Shown: piece after piece, positions 45,029 through 53,075 of the stretch
Layout of the letters: each line of letters starts with the position of its first letter
Position numbering within the stretch: the stretch's first letter is position 1
Assembly: GCA_958295735.1 (NCBI GenBank)
Contig: OY282369.1
Location: 124,001 to 188,000 of the forward strand
DNA: 64,000 bases
Reading direction: 5' to 3'
Source of the DNA: an uncultured Candidatus Cenarchaeum sp.
GTDB taxonomy: Archaea > Thermoproteota > Nitrososphaeria > Nitrososphaerales > Nitrosopumilaceae
Made by a program: the position numbers and the translations under genes
The notes under the pieces: generated by a model
Seen by the model: only the letters and a program-made list of their open reading frames with translations
What the model was told of the DNA's origin: nothing
The model's database searches: none

Positions 45029-45240
45029 CCCTCCCAGACCGTAAGGACTACAAGAGGGTCTGGCGCAGGCTGGCCGGCGCGGCGTACCGGCGCAGGTAGC
45101 CCTCCCGGACCGTAAGGACTACAAGAGGGTCTGGCGCAGGCTGGCCGGCGCGGCGTACCGGCGCAGGTAGCCCTCCCGGACCGTAAGGACTACAAGAGGG
45201 TCTGGCGCAGGCTGGCCGGCGCGGCCCCCGGTGACGACTG
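44976..45240. repeat. 71-bp tandem repeat at the 3' end of paralogue 6
   Basis: ACTACAAGAGGGTCTGGCGC starts at 44,976, 45,047, 45,118 and 45,189, a period of 71 bp. Each unit carries the DYKRVWRRLAGAA coding block and then TACCGGCGCAGGTAG, which introduces the stop. 71 is not a multiple of three, so copies are out of frame with each other. The last copy runs into the original 3' end as in paralogue 4. Confidence 0.92.
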
Positions 45241-45514
45241 AGGCGGGGGGAGGGCGGGGCGCCGGCACGCCGCGGCCGCATGCGTGCGGCGGGGAGACGA
45301 TCTGCCGGTAAGGAGATGCGGCGGGGGGAGGGGCGCCGGATCGCCGCGGCCGGGCCGGGCGTGCGGGGCTGCCCCGCCCCGCGCGCGGGCGGGACGGGGC
45401 CGCGGCCGGCTTTGCCCGATCCGGGCCCTCCGGAGGGAGCAGGGCAGGCAACCGATCTGGTTAAAAACACCGCCCCCATCCACCACGGCGTTGGAGTACA
45501 CGTGATCGTACACG
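45241..45514. other. GC-rich leader region of the nuclease-helicase pair
   Basis: No gene. GGTTAAAAAC at 45,459-45,468 is a TATA-like candidate about 50 bp upstream of ATG 45,515. Confidence 0.45.
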
Positions 45515-46255
45515 ATGGCCCGCGGTAGCGTGACCGGCGACGGATTGGCTACAGAGAAGCGGGGCCTAGTCGAGTACCTTTCCACCGGGGTGGCCGACAT
45601 GCACCACGATGTGCGAGGAAGGCAAGATCTGTAAAAGTTGCTGTCGGGAAGAGCCGCTGGCGAGTTTTGGGAAGACGGGGCGGGGAGCATAATTTTCCAG
45701 CCCGGCGCCGTCGAACCGTGGAGGATCGGAGAGACGCTTGCGGAATGCTTCCTGGAGGACCGCCAGAATGCGGAGTTTCCGTACCCGGCCTCGCGCAATC
45801 AAAAAACCGGCGGCGAGCCGGGGGCCGGCGCGGATCTGGTGGGGTACTCGGCGGGGGGCACCACATCCCTGTTCGGGGAGGTAAAGACGTCCTCGGAACT
45901 CCGGTATCCGCCCCCGGCGGCCACTGGGGGTAAGGGCACGCGCTGGCAGCTGGCCCGCCTCGCGTCGTCTGGATGCGTACGGAAGCGGCTGATTCGGTGG
46001 ATCGCATTCAATGTGTTGGAAAGCGGCGGGGACGGCCTTGAGCGCTGCAAAGCGGCGTTCGATTCCTACGCGGCCAAGAAAAAAGTCACGGCCGCCGGCG
46101 TGCTGATCAGGGACGTTCCCCCAGACAGGCGCGACATCGAGTCGGTGTTTTCGCACACGCGTGGCCACACGCGTGAAGGCACCAAGCTGGACGTGCTGGC
46201 GCTGTACCTCCCCATACCAGTCTCGGATCTTCCCCGAAGGACAGGCCTGACCTGA
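45515..46255 (+). pseudogene. PD-(D/E)XK nuclease (HamA-like position) with premature stop, 5' of paralogue 7
   Basis: One frame from ATG 45,515 to TGA 46,253-46,255, interrupted by TAA at codon 40 (45,632-45,634). A TTG at 45,638 two codons later could restart a 205-aa product holding the whole catalytic core: GETLAECFLED, then GADLVGY...LFGEVKTSSELRYPP, a D-x(n)-E-x-K PD-(D/E)XK pattern, then KAAFDSYAAKKKVTAAGVLI and TKLDVLALYLPI. The ATG of paralogue 7 follows its stop by one base, so the two are translationally coupled. A small nuclease just before a Ski2-like helicase is the order of Hachiman (HamA-HamB) and of AbpAB. Which family, if either, is unresolved. It may still be functional if translation restarts. 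Confidence 0.7.
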
Positions 46256-46256
46256 C

Positions 46257-49200
46257 ATGGAAGAAACGGGCATTTCCCTCGAAGGGTGGATTGGGAAAGC
46301 CGGCGCGGCGGCTCACGACGATGCCGTCAGGACCGGGATCAGCAAGGCGGTGCGGCGCGGCGGCGCGCCGGAACTCAAGAATGCCGAGGCCGCAGAACAG
46401 GTCGCCAGGAACTACGAGCTGGCGATGGTGGAGTTCTGGAAGTCCGCGCTGGACGCGGGCCCGGAGGACCTCGAAAAAAACCGCGCGCTCGTCCGCATGT
46501 GCAGGAAGTGCTTCGGCATGATGGAGGCGTGCCCCATACCGGGCGAACCCGCGAAGATGATCACGCACGTCCTGAAGATTCTCGCGTACGCCTACCTGGG
46601 GGAAAAATGGGAGGGCGCGAGGCGCTACCTGAAGGAGAACAAGCGCGTGTGGGACGTCGCGCCTGCGGCGGAAAAGGGCTGGGACAGACGCGTGCTGGCG
46701 CACATCTACCTGGCCATACTGCACGTGACCAGGAAGGAGACCAGGGAGGATCTCGAGCAGTCCGCGAGGATCATGGGAGAGATGGAAAAGGGGCGGGGGA
46801 CGTATGAAAAGGAGTACTTGGAAAAGACGGACGACGGAGACAAGCTCGGAGCCGCCCGCGAGCTCGCCGCGCTGTACCAGCTGGCAAAGGCGGTGGGGCT
46901 GGTCAGCACATACATGCGGGACGGGAGCCCGGCGGACGTCGAGGAACGCCTGGACACGCACTTCCAGAAGGCCGAGTTCCACAGCAGCGGCGCGGGAACC
47001 AAAGAGCTTGACATACTGCTCGCCATCCTGAATCCCGCGTTCAAGAAGATGGTCCGCAACTCGGTGTGGACGCTGGCGCGGCTGCCCGGCAGGCAGGGCC
47101 GCTTTGCCAGGATGATGATGGAATCGAGCCGTCCCGTGTTCGAGCTGCTCTACCCGCAGAGGCTGGCGATGCTGGAAAAGGGGCTGCTCGGTTCCGCCAA
47201 GGCCGTCGTGGCCAGCCTGCCCGCGTCGAGCGACAAGACGACGATGGCCGAGTTCCGCATCCTGCAGGCGCTCGAGTCCGCGCGGGGCGGCGTGGCGGCC
47301 TACGTCGTCCCCTCGGAGGCGCTGGCCAGCCAGATCACGGCGAGGCTGAGGCGCGATCTCGGGGCCCCGCCGCTCGGCGTGCGGGTGGAAAAGGCGGGCG
47401 GGGCGCCGCACGTGGACGGCTTTGAGGAAGAAATGGTCTCCGGCGAGGCCGATCTGGACGTACTGGTGACCACGCCGGAAAAACTTCACCTGCTGATACG
47501 GAGTCCGGGCAGCAGGCTCGCGGAGTCGCTCGTCCTGGCCGTGATAGACGGGGCGGACTGCATGTCTGGGGGCGCCGGCGGACTCGGCCCGGAGATGCTG
47601 CTCTCTACCATAAAGCACGACTGCGCGCGGTCGGACATACTCCTCATGGCCGCGTCCGTGCCCAACGGCCGCGAGATAGCCAAGTGGCTGGATCCCCAGA
47701 ACTCGCGGTCGATCGGCGCGGATCCCGACTGGCGGCCCGGCGACCGCGTCGTCGGGCTGTTCCGCGCAGAGGGCCGCGGGCGCTCGATCGAGACGTTCTT
47801 CAGGCCGCTGGCGACGGGCGCCTGGACCGTTTCCGCAAACGGGGAGTTCCGCGTGGGATCGGCGGACGGGTTCGCGCTGCCCGCGGGAAAGGTCAAGGAC
47901 ACAAGGTACGCGCTGGCCTCCCTGCTGGCGACGCAGTTCGATCCGTCCAGGAACCTGCTGGTGCTGGGACGCGGCCCCGGCGAGGCGTGGAAGATGGCGG
48001 ATCTCATATGCCGGAGCCTGCCCGAACCGGAGCCGGACGGGGAGAGGCTGCTGGCAAGAAAGTTCGTCGCGAGCGAGCTCGGGGCCGGCTTTCCCCTCGT
48101 CAAGTACCTCGACAGGGGAGTAGGCGTCTGCCACGCGGGCCTGCCCGACGAGGTCAGGGAGGTTATGGAGCGGCTGATGGAGGGCGGCCGCCTCAGGGTG
48201 CTGGCGGCCACGACATCCATAGCGCGGGGGATGGACTTTCCGGTCTCCGGGATAATCATGGCATCCCATTCGTACCCGAGCGCCGAGATGCCGGCCCGCG
48301 ACTTTTGGAACCTGGCGGACAGGGCCGGCCGGATCGGCCAGCCGCCGATGGGGGTAGTGGGGCTGGCCACGGGGAACCCCGACGACGGGATCGAGGCCGA
48401 GTACGTCAAGGAGGCCGCCAAAGAGCTGACGTCCGCCCTGACGGGGATGGTGCACAGGGCACTGGACGAGGCCGGGGGCGGCGCGCTGGACCTGTCGCGC
48501 CTAGCGGAAGACGACGCCGGCTGGTCGGGCTTCGCGCAGTACATAGCGCACATGAAGAACCGGATCCCTGACATGGGGCGGTTCGTCGAGGAGGCGGAGT
48601 TTGTGCTTGGGCGGACGTACGGGTACCGCAAGCTCCCGCAAAAGGAACGGCACGCCCTCGCGGACGCCGTCAGGAAGTATGCCGAACGGCTCTACAAAAA
48701 CCCGCTCGCGTCGCGCCTCTCCGGCCTTACGGGATTCTCCCCCGAGACGCTCGGGGGGACGATGCGCGCGGTGAGATCGGCGGGAATCGGGCGGGGCGAC
48801 TGGAATGCGGGGAGCCTGTTCGCGCCCGCATCGGAAAGGCTGTCGGCCCTAGTGGGAGTCATGGCGGAGTCCATCCCCGAGGTCAAGAAGAGCATGGACA
48901 TTCCCGCGTCGGGCCGGATCTCCACGGAGGGGATGGGCGGGGTGATATCGGACTGGGTCTCCGGCGTGAGAATGGCGGAGATCGCGGAGGCGCGCTTCGG
49001 GAGAAGCGGCGCGGGGCACGTGACCGAGCGCGTGGGGGCAATATGCGGGATCGCCGCCGCGGCCGCCCGGGGCATGGACGCCGTCCAGAGGATGCCCGGA
49101 TCGGGGCTGGATTTCGAGGGCATGACGCGGGAGCAGAGGAGCGCGCTCAACCTGCCCGCCATGGTGTACCACGGCGTGGACTCGGACGGGGCAGTGCTCA

Positions 49201-49529
49201 TGCGCATGTACGGCGTGCCCAGGGGGGCGGCGCGCCGGGTGGGCGAGGCGTACGCGCGGGAGGCGCGCGACGTCCGCGCGGGCGCCTCCGGCGTCCTGTC
49301 GTGGCTGGAGGAGCTGCCCGACAAGTCGTGGGGCCCGGGGTCCGGCGCAACCATGTCGGGCGCCGAGTACAAGGAGGTGTGGCGCAGGCTTGCCGGCGCC
49401 GTCCCCGCGGCAGGCGGGCGTGACCTTGAAGCCGTTCGGCTGCGCGCGCGGCCGTCCCCGCGCAGCTTGAGCGCGAGATCGGCCGCGGCGCCCGGCAGGA
49501 ACACGGCGCTGCGCCGTGCCAAGGAATAA
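46257..49529 (+). CDS. Degenerate Ski2/Hel308-like SF2 helicase, paralogue 7 (nuclease-linked)
   Basis: 1,090 aa, ATG one base after the nuclease stop. Least GC-biased of the seven and the best preserved: motif I is ASSDK327-T (LPASSDKTTMAEF), the only copy with the Walker lysine; motif Ib is VLVTTPEKLH; motif II is D431-G-A-D; motif V is ATTSIARGMDFP; motif VI is NLADRAGRIG with both arginines. The N-terminal helical domain (1-270) probably contacts the nuclease (inference from HamAB-like systems). HhH-like C-terminus with RSALNLPAM. After the family end (RRLAGAV) it carries about 35 extra residues (PAAGGRDLEAVRLR...), probably read-on past a lost stop, overlapping the next gene by 14 bp. 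Confidence 0.93.
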   Translation: MEETGISLEGWIGKAGAAAHDDAVRTGISKAVRRGGAPELKNAEAAEQVARNYELAMVEFWKSALDAGPEDLEKNRALVRMCRKCFGMMEACPIPGEPAKMITHVLKILAYAYLGEKWEGARRYLKENKRVWDVAPAAEKGWDRRVLAHIYLAILHVTRKETREDLEQSARIMGEMEKGRGTYEKEYLEKTDDGDKLGAARELAALYQLAKAVGLVSTYMRDGSPADVEERLDTHFQKAEFHSSGAGTKELDILLAILNPAFKKMVRNSVWTLARLPGRQGRFARMMMESSRPVFELLYPQRLAMLEKGLLGSAKAVVASLPASSDKTTMAEFRILQALESARGGVAAYVVPSEALASQITARLRRDLGAPPLGVRVEKAGGAPHVDGFEEEMVSGEADLDVLVTTPEKLHLLIRSPGSRLAESLVLAVIDGADCMSGGAGGLGPEMLLSTIKHDCARSDILLMAASVPNGREIAKWLDPQNSRSIGADPDWRPGDRVVGLFRAEGRGRSIETFFRPLATGAWTVSANGEFRVGSADGFALPAGKVKDTRYALASLLATQFDPSRNLLVLGRGPGEAWKMADLICRSLPEPEPDGERLLARKFVASELGAGFPLVKYLDRGVGVCHAGLPDEVREVMERLMEGGRLRVLAATTSIARGMDFPVSGIIMASHSYPSAEMPARDFWNLADRAGRIGQPPMGVVGLATGNPDDGIEAEYVKEAAKELTSALTGMVHRALDEAGGGALDLSRLAEDDAGWSGFAQYIAHMKNRIPDMGRFVEEAEFVLGRTYGYRKLPQKERHALADAVRKYAERLYKNPLASRLSGLTGFSPETLGGTMRAVRSAGIGRGDWNAGSLFAPASERLSALVGVMAESIPEVKKSMDIPASGRISTEGMGGVISDWVSGVRMAEIAEARFGRSGAGHVTERVGAICGIAAAAARGMDAVQRMPGSGLDFEGMTREQRSALNLPAMVYHGVDSDGAVLMRMYGVPRGAARRVGEAYAREARDVRAGASGVLSWLEELPDKSWGPGSGATMSGAEYKEVWRRLAGAVPAAGGRDLEAVRLRARPSPRSLSARSAAAPGRNTALRRAKE

Positions 49530-50430
49530 AGCCCCCGCGCGGCCCGGCGCCGCCGCTTTGGGGCGCGCGGCGGGGGCCGGCTCCGCGTACAAGAGGACTA
49601 AGGGGGCCGGCTCCGCGTACAAGAGGAGGACGGCGGAGGCGTGGGACGAGGTGGCCCCCAGGTACCACCGGCGGTGGGCGGGGGCGGGGGCGGGCCCGTT
49701 CGGGGTCGTCCCGCACGTGGTGGAGGCGGCCGGCATCGGCGCGGGCGACCGCGTGCTGGACCTGGCCTGCGGGACCGGCTCCCTCACCAGGGCGATCTCC
49801 GCGGCGGTCGGCCCCGGCGGGGCGGTGGTGGGCGCGGACGCCTCGCGCGCGGCGCTGCGGATAGCGAGGAGGTTCGCGGGGGCCCGCAACGCGCGGTTCG
49901 TGCAGGCGGACGCCGAGACGGTCCGCCTCCGCGGCCGGTTCGACTCGGTCACCTGCCAGTACGCGCTGTTCTACTTTCCAGACTCGCGCGCGGCGCTGCG
50001 CAACGCGGGGCGGATGCTCAAGGAAGGCGGGACGCTGGCCGCGGCCGTGCACGGGGACCGCGCGCCGTTCTTCACGTGCATACTGGACGCGGCGGCCAAG
50101 TTCGTGCCGGGATATTCCCCGCCCGGCTCCCCCGACCTGAACAGGTTCGGCAGGCCCGGGGCGCTCGCGGCCGAGGCGGAGGCGGCCGGCTTTTCCGGGG
50201 CGCGGGTCGAGAGGATCATGTTCCGGCACAGCCCGGGGACGTTCGGGGACTACAGGAGGGGCCACGTGGGGTACGTGGCCCGCGCGCAGAGGGAGAGGCT
50301 GGCCGCCCTCGCGAGGGGCGAGAGGGCCGAATTCTGGGAGGAGGTCAGGAAGAACGCCGCGCCGTACACGGCAAGGGACGGCCGCATCACGTTCCCGTGG
50401 GAGGTCCTCGTGCTTTCCGCCCGCCGGTGA
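49516..50430 (+). CDS. Class I SAM-dependent methyltransferase (UbiE/COQ5-like)
   Basis: 304 aa from GTG 49,516; a TTG at 49,558 is an alternative that would avoid overlap with paralogue 7. SAM-binding motif I is VLDLACGTGSLTRAI, followed by acidic GADAS (motif II), QADAETVRL and a motif like FDSVTCQYALFYFPD. These are typical of UbiE-like small-molecule or quinone methyltransferases; the substrate is not predictable. The N-terminus contains a 30-bp duplication giving GAGSAYKRTK / GAGSAYKRRT, probably dispensable. It may be translated with paralogue 7, but by content it belongs to the more ordinary region downstream. Confidence 0.85.
   Translation: MPRNKAPARPGAAALGRAAGAGSAYKRTKGAGSAYKRRTAEAWDEVAPRYHRRWAGAGAGPFGVVPHVVEAAGIGAGDRVLDLACGTGSLTRAISAAVGPGGAVVGADASRAALRIARRFAGARNARFVQADAETVRLRGRFDSVTCQYALFYFPDSRAALRNAGRMLKEGGTLAAAVHGDRAPFFTCILDAAAKFVPGYSPPGSPDLNRFGRPGALAAEAEAAGFSGARVERIMFRHSPGTFGDYRRGHVGYVARAQRERLAALARGERAEFWEEVRKNAAPYTARDGRITFPWEVLVLSARR
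49569..49628. repeat. 30-bp duplication in methyltransferase N-terminus
   Basis: GGGGCCGGCTCCGCGTACAA plus GAGGA occurs twice in direct tandem with period 30; in frame. Confidence 0.75.
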
Positions 50431-50511
50431 ACGCGCCGCCTGCGCGGCGGGGCTTACGGGGCCGATCGCTGCCGGCCCCCGCGCTTTCCGCCCACACGTA
50501 GGCGCGCCGCC

Positions 50512-51615
50512 CTACAGCTCCATCAGGCCCTTCGGGAACCGGTGCAGCACGCGGGGGCGCCGGCCCCCGCCGGCCACCACCAGCGAGTCCTCTATGCGGA
50601 CGCCGAATTTTCCCGGCACGTACGCGCCGGGCTCCACCGTCATGGCCGTCCCCGGCGCGAGGACCGACCCGCTCCCGCGGGAGACGGCCGGCTGCTCGTG
50701 CACGTCCAGGCCGATGCCGTGCCCCGTGGAGTGCGTGAAGTACTCGCCGTAGCCCCGCCCCTCCAGCACGTTCCTGCACGCCGCGTCCACGTCCCCGCAC
50801 GCGGCGCCCCGCACCGCGGCGCGCAGGCCGGCCTCCTGCGCCTCCAGCACGGCCCCGTGCGCGTCCCTCGCGCGTGCGGGGACGCGCCCCAGGCCGAATG
50901 TCCGCGTGGCGTCCGTGACGTACCCCCTGTGCCGCAGCGTAATGTCCACCACCACGAGGTCGCCGGCGGCGAACCTCCTGCCGGAGACCTGCGCGTGCGG
51001 CAGCGCGCCGTTGGGCCCGCCGGCCACTATCAGCGGGTTCAGCGTGGAGCGGTACCCCGTGTCGAACAGCCCCAGCGCCGCCGCCCGCGCCACCAGCAGC
51101 GCCTGCAGCTCCGACTCTTTCATCCCCGCGCGGATCTCCGAGGCGCACAGGCCGAAGAGTTCGTCGACCGCGGCCGAGGCATCCCCGAGCACCGAGATCT
51201 CCCAGCGGTCCTTCACCTCCCGCGCCCCGTCGAACGGCGCCCGCGCGGCCAGCGCTCCCGGGGCCGCCCTCCGGAGGCGCGACATCGCGGAATAGTCGCG
51301 GCAGTCGGCGCACATCTCCCTGCCGGCCGCCCGGCCGCCGGCGCTCTCCACCAGCCCGCCGACCAGCCCCCGGCCCCTCGGGGCCACCTCGACGGCAGAA
51401 TCGACGGACTCGGCCTCCGCCCTGCCCGCCTCCAGCTCCGGCGCCACTATCGTGACGGTGCCGTCTTCCCGCAGCACGCCGCCGGCCTCGCCCCAGAACC
51501 CCGTGATGTAGAAGAGGTTCTCCGGCTCCAGCGTGACGACGATGCGGCGCCCGCTTCCGGCGCGCCGCAGCACCTCGGCGCGCCTTGCCCGCAGCGCGGA
51601 ACGGCCCGGTCCCAT
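50512..51615 (-). CDS. Xaa-Pro aminopeptidase-type M24 metallopeptidase
   Basis: 367 aa from ATG 51,615, about 28 bp after a TATA-like box. Cleaves N-terminal residues before proline or trims small peptides in the cytoplasm. N-terminal creatinase-like domain (RIVVTLEPENLFYITGFWG) and C-terminal pita-bread fold. The dinuclear metal ligands are visible: Asp in VVDITLRHRG and VTDATRTFG, His in STGHGIGLDVHE, Glu in MTVEPGAY and VRIEDSLVV. Length is usual for PepQ-like proteins. Divergent from cbtB. No sign of decay. Confidence 0.92.
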   Translation of the reverse strand: MGPGRSALRARRAEVLRRAGSGRRIVVTLEPENLFYITGFWGEAGGVLREDGTVTIVAPELEAGRAEAESVDSAVEVAPRGRGLVGGLVESAGGRAAGREMCADCRDYSAMSRLRRAAPGALAARAPFDGAREVKDRWEISVLGDASAAVDELFGLCASEIRAGMKESELQALLVARAAALGLFDTGYRSTLNPLIVAGGPNGALPHAQVSGRRFAAGDLVVVDITLRHRGYVTDATRTFGLGRVPARARDAHGAVLEAQEAGLRAAVRGAACGDVDAACRNVLEGRGYGEYFTHSTGHGIGLDVHEQPAVSRGSGSVLAPGTAMTVEPGAYVPGKFGVRIEDSLVVAGGGRRPRVLHRFPKGLMEL

Positions 51616-51639
51616 GCGCCGGGGCGGGCGGGGGGGGCG

Positions 51640-51647
51640 TTTATGTC
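51640..51647 (-). promoter_or_regulatory. TATA-like box of the M24 peptidase gene
   Basis: GACATAAA on the minus strand, about 28 bp upstream of ATG 51,615. Confidence 0.45.
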
Positions 51648-51693
51648 GAGCGGATCCGGCCGCCGGGGCCCGGACCCGCGCGCCCCCTTACGA

Positions 51694-51703
51694 TAGTTTA
51701 AGT
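51694..51703 (+). promoter_or_regulatory. TATA-like box of cbtB
   Basis: AGTTTAAGTA about 28 bp before GTG 51,727. Confidence 0.5.
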
Positions 51704-51726
51704 AGGGACCCGACGCCCCGCCGCCC

Positions 51727-51933
51727 GTGTCAAGTCAGGTCACCAGGCCCGGGGGCATCCCCGCCGCGGCCGTCGCGGTGCTGGCCGCCGTGTTCGTGGC
51801 CGGGCTGTTCGCGGCCGGGTACGACCAGGGCCACCTGCACAGCATCGTGCAGGGGGCCGCCGCGTTCGACGACATGTACCTGCACGAGCTCTTCCACGAC
51901 GTGAGGCACGCGACCGGGCTCCCCTGCCACTGA
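51727..51933 (+). CDS. cbtB: Cobalt transporter subunit CbtB
   Basis: 68 aa from GTG 51,727. One N-terminal membrane helix (AAAVAVLAAVFVAGLFAAGY) and a histidine-rich tail (HLHS, YLHELFHDVRHATGLPCH) likely to bind Co2+. Size, topology and tail are those of CbtB, always found with CbtA. Four bases separate its stop from the GTG of cbtA. Cobalt supply serves cobalamin synthesis. In some genomes the pair is under a B12 riboswitch; none was recognised here. Confidence 0.88.
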   Translation: MSSQVTRPGGIPAAAVAVLAAVFVAGLFAAGYDQGHLHSIVQGAAAFDDMYLHELFHDVRHATGLPCH

Positions 51934-51937
51934 CCGG

Positions 51938-52723
51938 GTGGCTTTTGTGAGGGCGGCGGCGTTCGTCTGCATCGTCCTCGCATCCGGCGCCGCGGCCGGC
52001 GCCGTGCAGGGGGCAGCCGGCATCGCGCTGGCCGGCCCGCACTTGGACGCGGCCGTCGCGGAGGAGAACCGCGCCCTGTTCTCGTCCGGGCAGGAGGAGG
52101 ACACGCCCGAGTTCGGGGCGCAGCACGCGGAGATCCGCCGGCTCCAGTACGCCGGCCACGTGATCGGCGGCGTGGTGGTGGGCACGTCGTCGGGGGCCCT
52201 GTTCGGCATCGTGTACGGCGCGGCCAGGCGGTCCCTGCCGGGCGGCCACGACGTGAAGAGGGCCCTCGTGCTGGCCGGCGTGATGTGGCTCGTGCTGTTC
52301 GCCGTTCCCTTCCTAAAGTACCCCCCGTCCCTCCCCGGGGGGGGCGATCCCGGCGAAGGCGGGGAGCTCCGCCCCGCGACCGCGGCGTCGTTCGAGTCGG
52401 ATGCCGCGGACCAGGCCGCGCGCGGGGCGTCCTACGCCGCCATGGTGGCGGCGTCCGGCCTGGCCGCCCTGGCGTCGTGGATCCTGGCAGGCGCCGCCGG
52501 CCTGTCGGGCCGCGGCAGGCTCCTCGCGTCCGCGGCGGCGTACGCGGCGGCGGTCGCGGCCGCGTCCGCCCTGCTGCCGGGCGGCGGCGGGGGTGGCGAC
52601 GCCGGGTTCCTGGCCGCATCCGCGGCGAGCGTTACCGCCTTCTGGATCGCCGCGCCCCTCGTGCTGGGGTCCCTCTGGCACAGGTTCAGGCCGGACGCGC
52701 CACGGCGCGCCCCGGCGCGCTAG
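51938..52723 (+). CDS. cbtA: Cobalt transporter CbtA
   Basis: 261 aa from GTG 51,938. Integral membrane protein with about five to six helices: VAFVRAAAFVCIVLASGAAAG, HVIGGVVVGTSSGALFGIVYG, ALVLAGVMWLVLFAVPFLKYPP, AAMVAASGLAALASWILAGAAG, LLASAAAYAAAVAAASALL and a final SVTAFWIAAPLVLG. The FLKYPPxLPG loop after the third helix is characteristic of CbtA. It forms a predicted cobalt uptake system with CbtB. Confidence 0.87.
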   Translation: MAFVRAAAFVCIVLASGAAAGAVQGAAGIALAGPHLDAAVAEENRALFSSGQEEDTPEFGAQHAEIRRLQYAGHVIGGVVVGTSSGALFGIVYGAARRSLPGGHDVKRALVLAGVMWLVLFAVPFLKYPPSLPGGGDPGEGGELRPATAASFESDAADQAARGASYAAMVAASGLAALASWILAGAAGLSGRGRLLASAAAYAAAVAAASALLPGGGGGGDAGFLAASAASVTAFWIAAPLVLGSLWHRFRPDAPRRAPAR

Positions 52724-52940
52724 CCGGCGCGGCGGTCGCGCGGAGGCGCCCCCGGCGGCAGGCGGGTCGCAGTCATGTCATGGAACGGGAACCGGGAGCG
52801 GCGGCGCGCGGTTGCCGCGCCGCGGGGCGGGAACCGGGAGCGGCGGCAGCGCGAGGTCGGCAACCCCCGATCCGCGGGCGCGGATCCGGATCGACGAAGC
52901 AGTTTCCGCGCCTGCGGCCGGCGAGTGCGCGACCCCGTGC
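52724..52940. other. Intergenic region before IS66-like copy A
   Basis: Contains a short direct repeat GGAACCGGGAGCGGCGGC with spacing about 50 (near 52,789 and 52,840). No gene. Confidence 0.5.
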
Positions 52941-53043
52941 CGGCGGCGGTACACACTTACCTCCCCCCCCCCCTCCCGCCGCGACTTGGCCGCCCGGGCG
53001 GGCCCGCGCGCCGCGCAAGCTTAGGCTGGCCTAAGGGTCGATT

Positions 53044-53052
53044 TGTATAATT
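53044..53052 (+). promoter_or_regulatory. TATA-like box of IS66-like transposase A
   Basis: TGTATAATT about 28 bp before ATG 53,076; identical in copy B. Confidence 0.5.
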
Positions 53053-53075
53053 GTGGCGAGTTTGGGCCTGCCGGC

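Noticed and set aside
53043-53075. TTG start giving an 11-aa longer IS66 transposase
   Set aside because: This stretch overlaps the TATA-like box TGTATAATT; ATG 53,076 fits leaderless spacing.
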